Source: CAZXDL01 sp964639505 (GTDB lineage: Bacteria; Patescibacteriota; Saccharimonadia; Saccharimonadales; UBA4665). From it: DNA of 33,405 nucleotides. This document shows, one piece after another, positions 32,647 through 33,405 of the stretch. How positions within the stretch are numbered: the first letter of the stretch is position 1; each line of letters starts with the position of its first letter. A program made the position numbers and the translations under genes. Location of the stretch: positions 1 through 33,405 of the forward strand of contig CAZXDL010000008.1 of the NCBI GenBank assembly GCA_964639505.1, given 5' to 3'. The notes beneath the pieces were generated by a model. That model worked only from the letters and a program-made list of their open reading frames with translations. It had not been told where the DNA came from and ran no database searches.

Positions 32647-33377
32647 AAGTAACCGTCGATTACTTGCTCAAGATATAATTTCATAATATTAAGTGGCGGG
32701 CCTTCATCGGGTTGCTGAAAGCGGTCTATCCCTGGCGCCGAGTTTATTTCGAGAATGTATACTTCATTATTTTTTGTTACCAAAAAGTCCACGGCCGTAA
32801 ATTTTAGACCGAGTGCTTTGGAGGCCTTGATCGCTAGTTCTACCAACTCCCTGTCCCACTTACTTTTGTGGATTGAAACTCGGCGTACTGTGTCTGGATC
32901 GTTAATCGGACCTTCGTAAACTTTATAATGAAGAGCTTTGACTTCATTTGAGACGACTAATAATCTTACTTCTTGACCTTCGATAAATTTTTCCAGGATG
33001 CATTTGGATAGATCTAGTTTTTTAAGTTCACGCTCTTTAGTAACAAGATGGATGTTTTGTGAATGCCGGCCTTTTAAAGGCTTGTGTATTATCTTGTTGT
33101 GCCTCGATAAAAAATCGACCGCCTCGACGTAAGTTTTTGGGCGACAAAAAGGTATGTTGGGTAGACCATTTAACTCGAAAATTGCACGAGCAGCATATTT
33201 GTCTTTTGCCAGCCAAGTCGCCATCTGACTGTTAGGGTTACTCGATTTATGAAACAAATAAATTTCTTTATTATTTGTCTCAATTGCAACCAAACCCCGC
33301 TCGTTAACCAATCTGGCTTTCAAGCCCATAGCCTCGGCGGTCGATATGATCAGGTCGAGGCGTTTTTTATCAATCAT
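32643..33377 (-). CDS. ATP-grasp ligase
   Basis: The 244-residue protein has the ATP-grasp fold, closest in pattern to the cyanophycin-synthetase/GshF/RimK-like group: NSQMATWLAKDKYAARAIFE and LNGLPNIPF (preATP-grasp to A domain), IIHKPLKGRHSQNIHLV (ATP lysine and glycine loop), LEKFIEGQEVRLLVV, and the metal-binding AVDFLVTKNNEVYILEINSA followed by PGIDRF. It should join a carboxylate to an amine or thiol using ATP; substrates are unknown. The start at 33377 has no clear ribosome site, and only 28 bases of upstream sequence are in the window. It is the first gene of a leftward unit with the 7-TM and patatin genes. Confidence 0.88.
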   Translation of the reverse strand: MIDKKRLDLIISTAEAMGLKARLVNERGLVAIETNNKEIYLFHKSSNPNSQMATWLAKDKYAARAIFELNGLPNIPFCRPKTYVEAVDFLSRHNKIIHKPLKGRHSQNIHLVTKERELKKLDLSKCILEKFIEGQEVRLLVVSNEVKALHYKVYEGPINDPDTVRRVSIHKSKWDRELVELAIKASKALGLKFTAVDFLVTKNNEVYILEINSAPGIDRFQQPDEGPPLNIMKLYLEQVIDGYL

Positions 33378-33405
33378 TCAAAATTCAAATCTACAATCTG
33401 GAGGG

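Noticed and set aside
1..33405. UGA recoded as an amino acid, as in some CPR lineages
   Set aside because: TGA ends the sortase and PilW-like genes at the expected family lengths, and the recognised proteins read through without in-frame TGA.
1..33405. CRISPR array, insertion sequence or prophage
   Set aside because: No spaced direct repeats, transposase, integrase or phage structural genes were found on either strand.

Overview
The window looks like a chromosomal piece of a Candidatus Saccharibacteria (TM7)-type member of the Patescibacteria/CPR. This is an inference from gene content. Genes are short and tightly packed, with many 4-base ATGA overlaps. There is a secretin-less type IV pilus cluster (pilB, pilC, pilin, pilM, pilN, pilO), a sortase with a Gram-positive-like anchored surface protein, a short TsaB and a ComEC without its nuclease domain. 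TGA is used as a stop (sortase and PilW-like genes), so the UGA recoding of some other CPR lineages is absent. A 100-N scaffold gap at 2450-2549 shows this is draft sequence.

Layout, left to right. Positions 1-701 hold the 5' part of a secreted protein gene that leaves the window. At 768-3530 an MDR-family oxidoreductase and a heavy-metal P-type ATPase (interrupted by the gap) are transcribed divergently. A SEC59/phytol-kinase-like membrane enzyme, tRNA-Pro(TGG) and the rny-ymdB RNA-turnover pair follow to 6586. At 6749-9400 there is a sortase and, just upstream of it, its probable substrate: a beta-strand-repeat surface protein ending in an SPNTG sorting signal. At 9501-11696 are tsaB, tsaE and a two-domain lamin-tail surface protein whose 3' end overlaps tsaE by 86 bases. 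A PRC-barrel protein gene stands alone at 11829. The recA-hydrolase-recX operon fills 12341-14534.

Positions 14736-24982 are the type IV pilus locus. pilB-pilC and a strongly promoted major pilin run rightwards. Three minor pilin-like genes (PilV-, PilW- and PilX-like), two of them over 500 residues, run leftwards. pilM-pilN-pilO and a 100-residue membrane protein run rightwards again. From 31087 down to 24985 a leftward string holds comEC, yebC, a small membrane protein, ruvC, ruvA, an aldo/keto reductase, ruvB and a PH-domain membrane protein. DNA uptake (pilus, ComEC) and recombination (RecA, RecX, RuvABC) therefore lie together. The right edge carries a three-gene leftward unit: ATP-grasp ligase, 7-TM PQ-loop-like membrane protein and patatin-like phospholipase.

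Several starts lack a Shine-Dalgarno but sit 6-10 bases behind a -10 box, suggesting leaderless mRNAs beside conventional ones such as recA and the pilin. No CRISPR array, insertion sequence, rRNA or phage gene was seen, and no gene-free stretch exceeds about 200 bases. The parts most likely to be new biology are the SPNTG surface protein with its sortase, the large minor pilins, and the ATP-grasp/7-TM/patatin unit.
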